DNA of 17,687 nucleotides from Aliicoccus sp041838435 (lineage in GTDB: Bacteria > Bacillota > Bacilli > Staphylococcales > Salinicoccaceae): NCBI GenBank assembly GCA_041838435.1, contig JBGYPO010000023.1:1-17687 (forward strand), read 5' to 3'. Within the stretch, counting starts at the first letter, position 1, and the number at the start of each line of letters is the position of its first letter. Of the stretch, positions 1 to 7,424 are shown piece by piece. Below the pieces are notes generated by a model that was given only the letters and a program-made list of their open reading frames with translations, had not been told where the DNA came from and did no database searches. Position numbers and translations under genes: made by a program.

Positions 1-104
1 AGTTTCACATAGATGTCTGCCATCGTGTCATCAGTCAAAGCTCTCAGCTTAACCAATGGCGTATTACCGATGGATTGTGTTATGTCTTCTAACACACTAT
101 TCAT
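1..104 (-). CDS. cysK: Cysteine synthase CysK, N-terminal fragment (cut by window edge)
   Basis: Only the first 34 codons are inside the window. They contain IGNTPLVKL at residues 12-20, the N-terminal signature of PLP-dependent O-acetylserine (thiol)-lyases, which make cysteine from O-acetylserine and sulfide in the cytoplasm. The PLP lysine expected further on is outside the window. The start is ATG at 104-102, preceded by an AGGAGT Shine-Dalgarno sequence at 111-116. cysK after hslO is the usual Bacillus/Staphylococcus order, which supports the call. The 69-nt gap from hslO carries a plausible promoter, so it probably has its own transcript. Another PLP beta-family enzyme sharing this N-terminus cannot be excluded from 34 residues. 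Confidence 0.85.
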   Translation of the reverse strand, partial: MNSVLEDITQSIGNTPLVKLRALTDDTMADIYVK

Positions 105-126
105 AACAACACTCCTAAATATCATC

Positions 127-156
127 TTTATACACTTACATATAATGTAACATCAA
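127..156 (-). promoter_or_regulatory. Candidate sigma-A promoter of cysK with internal palindrome
   Basis: On the minus strand TTGATG (156-151) and TATAAA (132-127) are separated by 18 nt. Almost the whole front of the spacer is the perfect dyad TTACAT-TAT-ATGTAA (136-150), which could be an operator. The position 23 nt before the cysK start codon fits. The promoter elements are imperfect and the regulator is unknown. CymR control of cysteine genes is known in this family, but I cannot match this dyad to a CymR site from memory. Confidence 0.4.
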
Positions 157-173
157 TAAGATATAATCACTAT

Positions 174-1040
174 CTATCTTTGCAGAAGTTTGCCAAGCTC
201 TGATTTATCAATCCAAATTGTCGTACGGCAGAAATGACAATCCACTTCAGCGCCGCCGTCTTCTTGAATCATTGCCATAATTTCAGCCGGATCAATTGAT
301 GAAATTGCATCCAGGAAGCGTTCTTTACTACAGTTACACTTAAACGATACGGGCATCTCACTCAACTTGTTCCAATTTTCTTCACCAAGAATTGTATTCA
401 TAATCGTTTCTGGTGACATGCCTTCGTCGATTAACTCTGATACTGGACGGAATGATTTAGACATCTCCTGCAGCTCATCTATGCGTTCATCTGTTGCATC
501 AGGCATTACTTGAATGATATAACCGCCTGCCGCTTTAATTGTATTGTCAGGATTGACAAGTACACCAAGCGCAACAATCGATGGCACCTGTTCACTTGAA
601 TAGAAGTAAAAGCTAAAATCTTCACCAAGCTCACCGGAAATTATTTCTGTAGAACCGATAAAGTTCTCTTTTAATCCGATATCTTTTGCAACATTGATAT
701 TTCCATCTGTACCAACTGCACGTCTCACATCAAGTTTCCCCTGATCGTTTAAATCAAAATGAACTTTTGGATTACCAATATAGCCACGTACGTGGCCCTT
801 TGCGTCACTGTCAATTACGATAGGACCTATCGGTCCCCCACCCTGAATAGTAATCGTCACTTTGTCTTCGTTTTTTAACATTGCGCCCATCATCACACCC
901 ATTGTGAGTGCACGTCCAAATGCAGCCGAAGCAGTGGGCAATGTACCGTGACGTCGTACAGCTTCATTGACGATTTCAGTAGAATCTACAGCAAGTATAC
1001 GGAATCCATCACCAATTCCTCTTATTAAATAATCACTCAT
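174..1040 (-). CDS. hslO: Hsp33 redox-regulated chaperone HslO
   Basis: 288 aa, the usual length for Hsp33, a cytoplasmic holdase switched on by oxidative unfolding. The zinc/redox switch is complete: CNC at 235-237 and CHFC at 268-271, that is CxC followed by CxxC. The N-terminal domain (about 1-180) is collinear with Hsp33, including the GGGPIGPI stretch at 67-74 and GNP at 89-91. The start ATG at 1040 has a strong GGAGGAG at 1055-1049. The gene follows ftsH, with a terminator-like hairpin ending only a few bases before this Shine-Dalgarno sequence. Its promoter must therefore lie within or before that hairpin, or the gene depends on readthrough from ftsH. In B. subtilis coaX sits between ftsH and hslO; here it is absent. 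Confidence 0.96.
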   Translation of the reverse strand: MSDYLIRGIGDGFRILAVDSTEIVNEAVRRHGTLPTASAAFGRALTMGVMMGAMLKNEDKVTITIQGGGPIGPIVIDSDAKGHVRGYIGNPKVHFDLNDQGKLDVRRAVGTDGNINVAKDIGLKENFIGSTEIISGELGEDFSFYFYSSEQVPSIVALGVLVNPDNTIKAAGGYIIQVMPDATDERIDELQEMSKSFRPVSELIDEGMSPETIMNTILGEENWNKLSEMPVSFKCNCSKERFLDAISSIDPAEIMAMIQEDGGAEVDCHFCRTTIWIDKSELGKLLQR

Positions 1041-1060
1041 TAAAATTTCTCCTCCATATT

Positions 1061-1088
1061 AACAAAAGCTGCCTAACTTCAGGCAGCT
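1061..1088 (-). terminator. Rho-independent terminator after ftsH
   Basis: On the minus strand an 8-bp perfect stem AGCTGCCT / AGGCAGCT (1088-1081 with 1074-1067) closes a 6-nt loop and is followed by TTTTGTT. It lies 9 nt past the ftsH stop codon and just before the hslO ribosome binding site. The T tract is short and interrupted, so some readthrough into hslO is likely. Confidence 0.8.
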
Positions 1089-1096
1089 CTTTATGT

Positions 1097-3169
1097 TTAG
1101 TCTAAATCTCTTTTGTTTTTAGGGTTGACTGGTTGATCTATTTCTTTTGGTTCATGTGATGCATCTTCTGGTAAGTTTGTTGTTTCCGTTTCAACTTCAC
1201 CATCTGATGGTTCTTCATCATCTTCAGAATCTTCATCTTCATGAAGTTCTTTTTTCAGATCATCATAGCTCTTCCCGACTGCTTCCGCGTCTTCTTCCGC
1301 GTCAAGCTCATAAACACGCTCAGGCAAGACGCCATCGTTGAATAATCCTTCGATTTGTTCACGGTCAAGCGTTTCTTCAACAAGAAGTGTCTCTGCAACT
1401 AAGTTCAACTGCTCTTGATGCTCAAGTAGAATCTCACGGCAACGGTCATATTGTCTTTTCACAATTTCTTGAATCTCTTGATCAATTTCGTAAGCAATTT
1501 TATCTGAGTATTTGTTACCAGAACCCATCTCTTTACCTAAGAATACATTGTGATCACTCTCTGTAAATTGAATCGGTCCGATGCGATCACTCATACCATA
1601 TTCAGTGACCATGCTTCTTGCAATTGCAGTAGAGCGTTGGAAGTCATTGTGTGCGCCGGTTGAAACTTCACCGAATGTGATTTCTTCTGCGACACGCCCT
1701 GCAAGTAATCCAACAATCTTATCAAGAAGCTCCGGCTTCGTCATAAAGTATCTATCTTCTTTCGGCAGCATCACAGCGTAACCGCCGGCTTGTCCGCGAG
1801 GAACAATTGTTACCTTATGAACTATTTCAGCATCGTCTAAGACCATACCGATAATTGTGTGTCCAGCTTCGTGATAAGCAACAATATTGCGCTCTTTCTT
1901 AGAAATAACGCGGTTCTTCTTCGCTGGACCTGCGATGACACGGTCTGTCGCTTCATCGACATCACGCATATCAATTTTCGTCTTATCACGACGTGCAGCA
2001 ACAAGTGCTGACTCATTTAATAAGTTTTCTAAATCCGCACCTGAGAAGCCTGGTGTACGTGCTGCTATCGCTTTTAAGTCGACAGATGAATCTAAAGGTT
2101 TGTTTCTTGCATGTACTTTTAAGACTGCTTCACGACCTTTAACATCCGGACGACCAACAGGAATCTGACGGTCGAAACGACCTGGACGTAATAATGCCGG
2201 GTCTAAGATATCATGGCGGTTTGTTGCTGCAATCATGATAATTCCTTCGTTTTCACCAAATCCGTCCATCTCAACGAGTAACTGGTTCAGTGTTTGTTCA
2301 CGTTCATCGTGTCCACCACCAACACCTGCGCCACGCTGACGACCAACTGCATCAATCTCATCTATAAAAATGATACACGGTGCGTTTTTCTTCGCGTTCT
2401 CAAATAAGTCACGTACTCGACTTGCACCGACACCGACAAACATCTCAACAAAGTCAGAACCTGAGATTGAGAAGAATGGCACGCCACTCTCTCCAGCAAC
2501 TGCTTTTGCAAGTAATGTTTTACCTGTACCCGGTGGTCCGACTAAGAGAACACCTTTTGGTACACGTGCACCAATGCGTTCAAATCTTCTATGATCTTTT
2601 AAGAAGTCAACCACTTCAATGAGTTCCTGCTTCTCTTCATCTGCACCTGCAACATCTTTAAACAATATTTTCTTCTTACTTTGGTCATATAACTTTGCTT
2701 TTGACTTACCAAAGTTCATCATGCGGTTGCCGCCGCCACCGCCGCCACCTTGTGACTGACCCATTAGGAATAAGAATAAGAAAAGAATAATTAAGATAGG
2801 AATCATTAAGAGTAGAATATTCCCCCATGGGCTTGGTTCTGCCGCTGGTTCAACATTAAATGCTAAACCGGACTGTGAACGTGCCTGTTCGGTAATCGAC
2901 TCTAAATCATACTGACTATTATATGGAATAACCGTACTGAAGGATTCGTTCTCTTCTTGAGAAGCGAGACGACCTGTAACAAGATACACACTGTTTTCAG
3001 GTTGAATCGATAGTTCTTCTATATCCCCAGCCTCTAAATGCTGGACAAATTCTTGATATTGTATTTCTTCATCTAAAGTGGTATCCCCACTAATCGCTGC
3101 GAATACACCGTACATTACGACTGCTAAGATGATTAATAATATAATGTTACGGCCTGAGTTCTTAGGCAT
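1097..3169 (-). CDS. ftsH: ATP-dependent zinc metalloprotease FtsH
   Basis: 690 aa, membrane-anchored AAA+ protease that degrades misfolded membrane proteins and regulators. Transmembrane helices lie at about 9-26 and 117-136, flanking an extracytoplasmic domain, followed by a seven-glycine linker (141-147). The AAA domain has Walker A GPPGTGKT (211-218), Walker B IIFIDE (266-271) and the second region of homology around 314-333. The peptidase has HEAGH (433-437) and the third zinc ligand Asp in HND (about 509). The C-terminus beyond about 625 is a strongly acidic, low-complexity tail, as in other Gram-positive FtsH proteins. The ATG at 3169 is preceded by GGAGG. It follows hpt as in staphylococci and bacilli and ends in a terminator. 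Confidence 0.98.
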   Translation of the reverse strand: MPKNSGRNIILLIILAVVMYGVFAAISGDTTLDEEIQYQEFVQHLEAGDIEELSIQPENSVYLVTGRLASQEENESFSTVIPYNSQYDLESITEQARSQSGLAFNVEPAAEPSPWGNILLLMIPILIILFLFLFLMGQSQGGGGGGGNRMMNFGKSKAKLYDQSKKKILFKDVAGADEEKQELIEVVDFLKDHRRFERIGARVPKGVLLVGPPGTGKTLLAKAVAGESGVPFFSISGSDFVEMFVGVGASRVRDLFENAKKNAPCIIFIDEIDAVGRQRGAGVGGGHDEREQTLNQLLVEMDGFGENEGIIMIAATNRHDILDPALLRPGRFDRQIPVGRPDVKGREAVLKVHARNKPLDSSVDLKAIAARTPGFSGADLENLLNESALVAARRDKTKIDMRDVDEATDRVIAGPAKKNRVISKKERNIVAYHEAGHTIIGMVLDDAEIVHKVTIVPRGQAGGYAVMLPKEDRYFMTKPELLDKIVGLLAGRVAEEITFGEVSTGAHNDFQRSTAIARSMVTEYGMSDRIGPIQFTESDHNVFLGKEMGSGNKYSDKIAYEIDQEIQEIVKRQYDRCREILLEHQEQLNLVAETLLVEETLDREQIEGLFNDGVLPERVYELDAEEDAEAVGKSYDDLKKELHEDEDSEDDEEPSDGEVETETTNLPEDASHEPKEIDQPVNPKNKRDLD

Positions 3170-3203
3170 CCGTAAACCTCCATTTCTAATACAACTAAAA
3201 AAA

Positions 3204-3212
3204 ATAATAACA
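3204..3212 (-). promoter_or_regulatory. Possible extended -10 promoter element for ftsH
   Basis: The minus strand reads TGTTATTAT, an extended -10 (TGn plus TATTAT), 35 nt before the ftsH start. No convincing -35 lies 16-18 nt upstream: the nearby TTGATT is only 12 nt away. A promoter in the hpt-ftsH gap is expected from related genomes, but this assignment is weak. Confidence 0.3.
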
Positions 3213-3215
3213 TAA

Positions 3216-3255
3216 TTGACTAATCAAGCGCTAGCGTTTGACCTTAATTTCAAAC
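3216..3255 (-). repeat. Chain of three overlapping inverted repeats in the hpt-ftsH gap
   Basis: In order of transcription, GTTTGA/TCAAAC (3255-3236, 8-nt spacer) starts on the last base of the hpt stop codon. CAAACGC/GCGCTTG (3240-3225) has one mismatch. TTGA/TCAA (3227-3216) has a 4-nt spacer. Each shares bases with the next, so the hairpins would compete. No T-run directly follows the first two, so they do not look like an ordinary terminator. The role is unknown. Confidence 0.5.
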
Positions 3256-3794
3256 TATTGGTATATTTCAGGTTTTAATAAGCCAATGTACGGTAAATTA
3301 CGATATTTTTCATCAAAGTCTAAACCGTATCCAACCACAAAACCATCAGGAATTTCTGTGCCAATATATTTCACATCGACATTCACTTTACGGTTAGCTG
3401 GCTTATCAAGTAACGTAACAATTTCTACAGATGCTGCTTTACGGTATTCAATGAGGTCAATGATGGCATTTAATGTCGTTCCCGTATCAATAATATCTTC
3501 AACAAATATTATGTGACGCCCCTCAACCGATTGGTTTAAATCTTTTATGATTTTAACTTCTCCTGAAGACTTCGTTCCGGAATAACTTGAGACATCCATA
3601 AAGTCAATCTCTAAATGCATATCGAGATGTTTAATTAAGTCTCCCATAAACATAATCGAGCCCTTTAACAGACCGACAAGCAGTGGATCTTTACCTTTAT
3701 AGTCTTCTGTAATTCTCCGAGCAAGCCCTTTTGTAATAGCAGTAATTTCTTCCTCACTTATTACTATTTCATTAATATCATTTCTCAGTGTCAT
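3255..3794 (-). CDS. hpt: Hypoxanthine phosphoribosyltransferase
   Basis: 179 aa, the normal size for bacterial Hpt. It salvages hypoxanthine (and usually guanine) to IMP/GMP using PRPP, in the cytoplasm. The type I phosphoribosyltransferase PRPP loop VEDIIDTGTTL is at 98-108, with the adjacent acidic pair E99-D100. The LLKGSIMFMGDL segment at 42-53 matches the phosphate-binding region of the family. The ATG at 3794 has GAGGGAAG upstream and lies inside the end of tilS (17-nt overlap), so the two are probably translationally coupled. The tilS-hpt-ftsH order is conserved in bacilli and staphylococci. Confidence 0.96.
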   Translation of the reverse strand: MTLRNDINEIVISEEEITAITKGLARRITEDYKGKDPLLVGLLKGSIMFMGDLIKHLDMHLEIDFMDVSSYSGTKSSGEVKIIKDLNQSVEGRHIIFVEDIIDTGTTLNAIIDLIEYRKAASVEIVTLLDKPANRKVNVDVKYIGTEIPDGFVVGYGLDFDEKYRNLPYIGLLKPEIYQ

Positions 3795-4977
3795 GAGATA
3801 CTTCCCTCTCTATCTTTAATAACTTTCTTTCTATTATATTATACATTGTCCCAACCGCAATAATTTCACCAGATACATTTTCAACAATTGGTATATAGGC
3901 GCGCAGATGTTTTGGTATTTTTTCATCGATAAAGATCCGAGCGACTTTTTTTACACCGAAATCAAGTCGTATTGCATCACCTAGTTTAAACGTCCGCACA
4001 TGTAAAGGTACGATATCCGGGTGAATATGCAGCGTATATCCATTAAATTCATACTGACCTTGCTCCGTAATATGTATGTGCGATGCGCGCTCTGTCTCAG
4101 ACACTGCACATACAGTATCATAAGCAATGACGAGTGAACGTACATTTGTATTGAATTTGGCATTTGCTGTAATAGATGCTGAAACTTTAACAATTTCTTC
4201 GATATATGCTCGACTCAGATACAGATCCCCTGAGACTTTGCGCAAAACAAATGCCTGTTCAAATGGTGTAAGACTAACCAGCGTCTGCCGTGCAATTTGA
4301 GTATCTAAAGATTTAAATTTAGCTTCACAAATTTTCATAAAATCTTCGTAATCAGACTTCACTTGAAGCAGTCCATCTGAACTTAGGTGTGGATGATTGT
4401 CGATAACGGGTATCACTTCGTTACGAATGTAGTTCCTTGTATAGTCATTCTCTTGATTGCTTGCATCTTCAAAGTAGGTCACATTTTTTTCTTCAGCATA
4501 TGCATATATAGCCCGTTTGCCCTGATTCAGCAGCGGTCGATGTAATGTGAAACTATCATGCGTTTGTGTGCCAGCTATGCCTAGAGGTGGACGTGCGCTC
4601 AGCACTTGATTCATCAACGTTTCAATATCATCATCTTTGTGATGCGCCGTTAAGAGATGCATCACTTCATTATCCCGCATCGTGGTAAAGAAAAATTCAT
4701 AACGTGACGTGCGTGCTGTTTCCTGCGTAAAATCTTCAGAAGATAAGCTGAGTCGTGTTATGTATAGCATTTTCTTATGTTGTACTGCGAATGACTCTAT
4801 AAATGCCGCTTCATCAGCTGACGCTAATCTTAACCCATGGTTCACGTGTAACAGTATGAGGGACTGATACGTATCTTTATATTCTGTTAATAGTAAGTGC
4901 AACAGCACCATCGAATCTACACCGCCTGATACAGCAAGTGCGATATGGTCTTCTTTCGTCCACGTCACTTGAATCAA
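3778..4977 (-). CDS. tilS: tRNA(Ile)-lysidine synthase TilS
   Basis: 399 aa. TilS converts the wobble cytidine of the CAU-anticodon tRNA(Ile) to lysidine using ATP and lysine, so that the tRNA reads AUA; it is essential. The PP-loop signature SGGVDS is at 17-22, followed by a LLHVNHGLR segment and LTAHHKDDDIET, both typical of the N-terminal ATP-pyrophosphatase domain. The C-terminal domain is present but divergent, and the protein is somewhat shorter than the 430-470 aa I expect for the family. The start codon is TTG at 4977-4975, chosen because GGGGGAG lies 5 nt upstream and no ATG or GTG gives a full PP-loop domain. A terminator-like hairpin abuts the Shine-Dalgarno sequence. Confidence 0.94.
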   Translation of the reverse strand: MIQVTWTKEDHIALAVSGGVDSMVLLHLLLTEYKDTYQSLILLHVNHGLRLASADEAAFIESFAVQHKKMLYITRLSLSSEDFTQETARTSRYEFFFTTMRDNEVMHLLTAHHKDDDIETLMNQVLSARPPLGIAGTQTHDSFTLHRPLLNQGKRAIYAYAEEKNVTYFEDASNQENDYTRNYIRNEVIPVIDNHPHLSSDGLLQVKSDYEDFMKICEAKFKSLDTQIARQTLVSLTPFEQAFVLRKVSGDLYLSRAYIEEIVKVSASITANAKFNTNVRSLVIAYDTVCAVSETERASHIHITEQGQYEFNGYTLHIHPDIVPLHVRTFKLGDAIRLDFGVKKVARIFIDEKIPKHLRAYIPIVENVSGEIIAVGTMYNIIERKLLKIEREVSHDTEK

Positions 4978-4990
4978 AGAGACTCCCCCT

Positions 4991-5025
4991 TAAAATAAAT
5001 AAAGACGACTCATGACGAATCGTCT
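4991..5025 (-). terminator. Terminator after yabR, abutting the tilS ribosome binding site
   Basis: On the minus strand a 9-bp stem with one G-T pair (AGACGATTC / GAGTCGTCT, 5025-5017 with 5011-5003) closes a 5-nt loop and is followed by the T-rich TTATTTATTTT. It sits 8 nt past the yabR stop and directly before the tilS Shine-Dalgarno sequence, leaving no room for a separate tilS promoter in between. Confidence 0.75.
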
Positions 5026-5033
5026 CATAATCT

Positions 5034-5417
5034 TTATCTTCTACCGCCGCGTCCACCACGACGTGATTCTGTTTGCTTTTTGATAGATGAGATTCGCTCT
5101 TCACTATCTTTTAAAAATCCAGCAAGCTTCTTCTCGAAATCTTCTGGTGATGGTTCTTTCTTTGGCCTCGGCTTAGGCGCTTGTGTTTTTGCCTTCTTAA
5201 TGGACAGACTAATTTTTCCATCGTCTCCAATAGTCAGGACCTTAACTTCGACTTCTTCACCAACTTTTAAATGCTCGTTGATGTCTTCAACATATTGATC
5301 TGCTACCTCTGAGATATGAACCAGCCCTGTTTTTCTTTCTGGTAACTCAATGAATGCGCCGAAATTTTTTATCCCTGAAACCTTACCTTTTACTTTACTG
5401 CCCACTTCTACTGACAT
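5034..5417 (-). CDS. yabR: S1 domain RNA-binding protein, YabR family
   Basis: 127 aa with a single S1 (OB-fold) domain over residues 1 to about 76: the opening VGSKVKGKV, then KNFGAFIEL, GLVHISEV and the closing GDDGKISLSIKKA are classic S1 elements. The rest is a basic, proline- and lysine-rich linker and an RGGRGGRR tail, both typical of nucleic-acid contacts. B. subtilis YabR has the same length and location next to divIC. Family members associate with ribosomes or mRNA and affect stress or virulence traits in other Gram-positive species; the role here is inferred only. ATG at 5417 with GGGAGGAT upstream. It is bracketed by terminators, so it is probably a single-gene transcript. Confidence 0.92.
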   Translation of the reverse strand: MSVEVGSKVKGKVSGIKNFGAFIELPERKTGLVHISEVADQYVEDINEHLKVGEEVEVKVLTIGDDGKISLSIKKAKTQAPKPRPKKEPSPEDFEKKLAGFLKDSEERISSIKKQTESRRGGRGGRR

Positions 5418-5455
5418 TTGTATTAAATATCCTCCCAGAAATTATATTCTTTTAT

Positions 5456-5464
5456 ATGATAACA
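5456..5464 (-). promoter_or_regulatory. Possible extended -10 promoter element for yabR
   Basis: In the AT-rich gap between the divIC terminator and yabR, the minus strand reads TGTTATCAT, an extended -10. A TATAAT also occurs at 5446-5441, but neither has a good -35 at standard spacing. A promoter somewhere in this gap is likely because a strong terminator precedes it. Confidence 0.35.
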
Positions 5465-5497
5465 TTTTTCGCAATATTTTTCATTAGAATTGACTAT

Positions 5498-5546
5498 TAA
5501 ATAAAACCCCGGCAAGGATGCAACAGATTGCATCACCACCAGGGTT
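5498..5546 (-). terminator. Strong terminator after divIC
   Basis: On the minus strand a two-part hairpin forms: an outer stem AACCCTGG / CCGGGGTT (5546-5539 with 5512-5505, one T-G pair) and an inner stem GATGCAA / TTGCATC with a TCTG loop. TTTTATTT follows. It starts 5 nt past the divIC stop and closes the pth-to-divIC transcription unit. Confidence 0.88.
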
Positions 5547-5551
5547 CAAAA

Positions 5552-5929
5552 TCACTCTTTATCTTTGTCTTGTAAATTAAATACGATTTCACCCTCATCC
5601 GAGAGATAAAATTCACTTCTTGCGAGTCGCGCGATGTAGCGGTCATCATTCAAGCGATCGATTTGCTGTAAGAGCTCCTGCTCTTCTTCAATCGATGCTT
5701 CTAAGACCAGTTTGGACGCTGCGAGTTCTGAAGCCAGTTCTTGATTTTGTTGGTGTTGAGCAAATGCTGATACGGAAATGAAGATAATCGGCACACTTAA
5801 CAGAGGGACGAATAATTTCATTCGTCGCTTCACAACTTGGCGCTCTAAATGTTTAATTTTTTTGTCTCTGTCACTTTGTTTTGTATACTTATTTGATAAC
5901 TTTGTGACTTTTTGATTGTTAGTTTCCAT
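5552..5929 (-). CDS. divIC: Cell division protein DivIC (FtsB-like)
   Basis: 125 aa bitopic protein. A basic cytoplasmic N-terminus is followed by one transmembrane helix (about 39-57). A Glu/Leu/Gln-rich coiled coil (about 60-92) comes next, then the conserved end with YIARLARSEFYLSDEGEIVF. This matches DivIC of bacilli and staphylococci, which forms the divisome complex with FtsL and DivIB at the septum. I chose ATG at 5929, with AGGTG 8 nt upstream. GTG at 5938, with AGGAAG upstream, would add three residues and cannot be excluded. It is the last gene of the unit before a strong terminator. Confidence 0.93.
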   Translation of the reverse strand: METNNQKVTKLSNKYTKQSDRDKKIKHLERQVVKRRMKLFVPLLSVPIIFISVSAFAQHQQNQELASELAASKLVLEASIEEEQELLQQIDRLNDDRYIARLARSEFYLSDEGEIVFNLQDKDKE

Positions 5930-5986
5930 ACCTATCACACCTATATATCTTCCTACTATAAAAATACACCATTTCTGGGTATATTA

Positions 5987-6262
5987 CTAGAAGTTATCGG
6001 CAGATTTCTCAATCTTTTCTTCTTTAATTATTTTATACATGCGTTCCACGTCTTCTTTTTTTGCATGCTCTTGAAGTTCTAACACTTCATATGTCACATG
6101 TTTTTGACCGAACTGAATTTCGAGTGTGTCACCCACTTGGACGACTGAACCCGGCTTAGCAACACGCCCGTTAATTTGTATGCGTCCGTCACTTGTTACT
6201 TCTTTCGCTAGTGTTCTTCTTTTAATAATTCGTGATACTTTTAAAAATTTATCAATTCTCAT
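5987..6262 (-). CDS. rqcP: S4 domain RNA-binding protein RqcP (YabO)
   Basis: 91 aa with an S4 domain over about residues 1-60: MRIDKFLKVSRIIKRRTLAKE, the DGRIQINGRVAKPG turn and a short basic C-terminus. This is the RqcP/YabO family (Hsp15-related). With RqcH it adds alanine tails to peptides stalled on 50S subunits, a function established in B. subtilis. The ATG at 6262 is preferred over the in-frame GTG at 6271 because it starts at the family's canonical N-terminus and has AGGGGTGAG 4 nt upstream, while the GTG has no spaced ribosome binding site. It overlaps the end of mazG by 11 nt, implying coupled translation. Confidence 0.94.
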   Translation of the reverse strand: MRIDKFLKVSRIIKRRTLAKEVTSDGRIQINGRVAKPGSVVQVGDTLEIQFGQKHVTYEVLELQEHAKKEDVERMYKIIKEEKIEKSADNF

Positions 6263-7424
6263 TTTTCTCACCCCTGTACTGTTGCAGGATTTTATCGAGT
6301 GGTGTACCTGTGTGAATTGTTTCTTTCATAAATGGCAGCAATGTTTTCGCATAATCCTTCTCATGCTTCACCTTATCTACTTTACCCTCTTTAGCCTTAG
6401 CGAGCTGCCAGACACGATCTAAGTCACCTATATCAGAAACTGACGCGTCGCCAAATATGTGTGGGTGTCTCCTTACAACCTTACTATTTAAACTCTCAAG
6501 GACATCATAAAAATCAAAGTAGCCATTTTTCTTACCGATTGCGCTGTGCAATGCGACCTGGAGTAAGACATCACCAAGTTCTTCAATGATATCGTCATCG
6601 CGCGCATGTTCTATCGCTTCGATTAACTCATATGTCTCTTCAATTAAGTAACCTTCAAGTGATTCGTGCGTTTGTGCTTTATCCCACGGACAGCCTGTCT
6701 CATCATCGACAAGCATGTCGAATATTTCGTTCATATATTCGACAGAACGATGACGAATATGCGTACTCTCTACGATTGGGATGTACACCGTCAACAAGTT
6801 GCTCTTAACATCCACGTGATCTAGAGCGGAGAGCGGCACGTTTGTTACAGATGCTTCACCACTGCCTGCCGCATCAACCAATGTAACTTCTGTGTCATCC
6901 GTATAATATTCAAGTAACGTCAGCTTCGCTTCCCCGAGTGACATTTGATCATACACTTGCGTAATTAATGTGTGCTTATGCGCAGATAAATCGTCGTATT
7001 TGAGCGTCGTTGCATCTAGCACTTGGAAGTGTGTATTAATAGATATACCGAGCGTTTCTACAACGGCATCAATAAAACTTGCACCACCTAACACAGAGAC
7101 TTCCACATCTGAACCGCGTAGGAGCTCGGTTGTTGTTTCATAGAAAGAGGGATGTCCTGGCACAACGTAAATGATTTCTTCTGCTTGGGCGGCAGTAATC
7201 AATTTATCGACAATCGCTTGGTACACGTCTTCAAAGTGCGCATGTTCTGTATACACACTATCAAAGCTTTTAAATGTCACACCGAGCTCTTGTAATTCAT
7301 CGATTGCCGGATGGTCAAGCGTGCGCGCGTATACATGCTCAGCTTCCTTTAATCTATTCAAAACACCAACTGTCATCGCATCAATATTTGAGCTGCCTAA
7401 ACCTAGTATTTCTATTTTACTCAT
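6252..7424 (-). CDS. mazG: Tetrapyrrole methylase-like / MazG nucleotide pyrophosphohydrolase fusion (YabN)
   Basis: 390 aa two-domain protein. Residues 1 to about 220 form a SAM-dependent methylase-like (tetrapyrrole methylase) fold, with GLGSSNIDAMT at 8-18 and YVVPGHPSFYE at 86-96. Residues about 232-330 form one MazG domain: GCPWDK (244-249), the metal-binding EETYE (262-266) and EELGD (281-285). MazG enzymes hydrolyse nucleoside triphosphates to monophosphates and PPi, probably as nucleotide-pool sanitation. The substrate of the methylase-like half is unknown. The length resembles staphylococcal homologues. Its ATG overlaps the mfd stop in an ATGA arrangement (7421-7424), with GGAGG inside the end of mfd, so translation is coupled. 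Confidence 0.93.
   Translation of the reverse strand: MSKIEILGLGSSNIDAMTVGVLNRLKEAEHVYARTLDHPAIDELQELGVTFKSFDSVYTEHAHFEDVYQAIVDKLITAAQAEEIIYVVPGHPSFYETTTELLRGSDVEVSVLGGASFIDAVVETLGISINTHFQVLDATTLKYDDLSAHKHTLITQVYDQMSLGEAKLTLLEYYTDDTEVTLVDAAGSGEASVTNVPLSALDHVDVKSNLLTVYIPIVESTHIRHRSVEYMNEIFDMLVDDETGCPWDKAQTHESLEGYLIEETYELIEAIEHARDDDIIEELGDVLLQVALHSAIGKKNGYFDFYDVLESLNSKVVRRHPHIFGDASVSDIGDLDRVWQLAKAKEGKVDKVKHEKDYAKTLLPFMKETIHTGTPLDKILQQYRGEKNEN

Noticed and set aside
1147..1341. Plus-strand 64-codon His/Leu-rich frame
   Set aside because: It is antisense to the acidic low-complexity tail of FtsH. It is a codon-bias shadow with no ribosome binding site.
3236..3242. CtsR operator half-site GGTCAAA before ftsH
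   Set aside because: Only one heptad is present. The second heptad required in direct repeat is absent.
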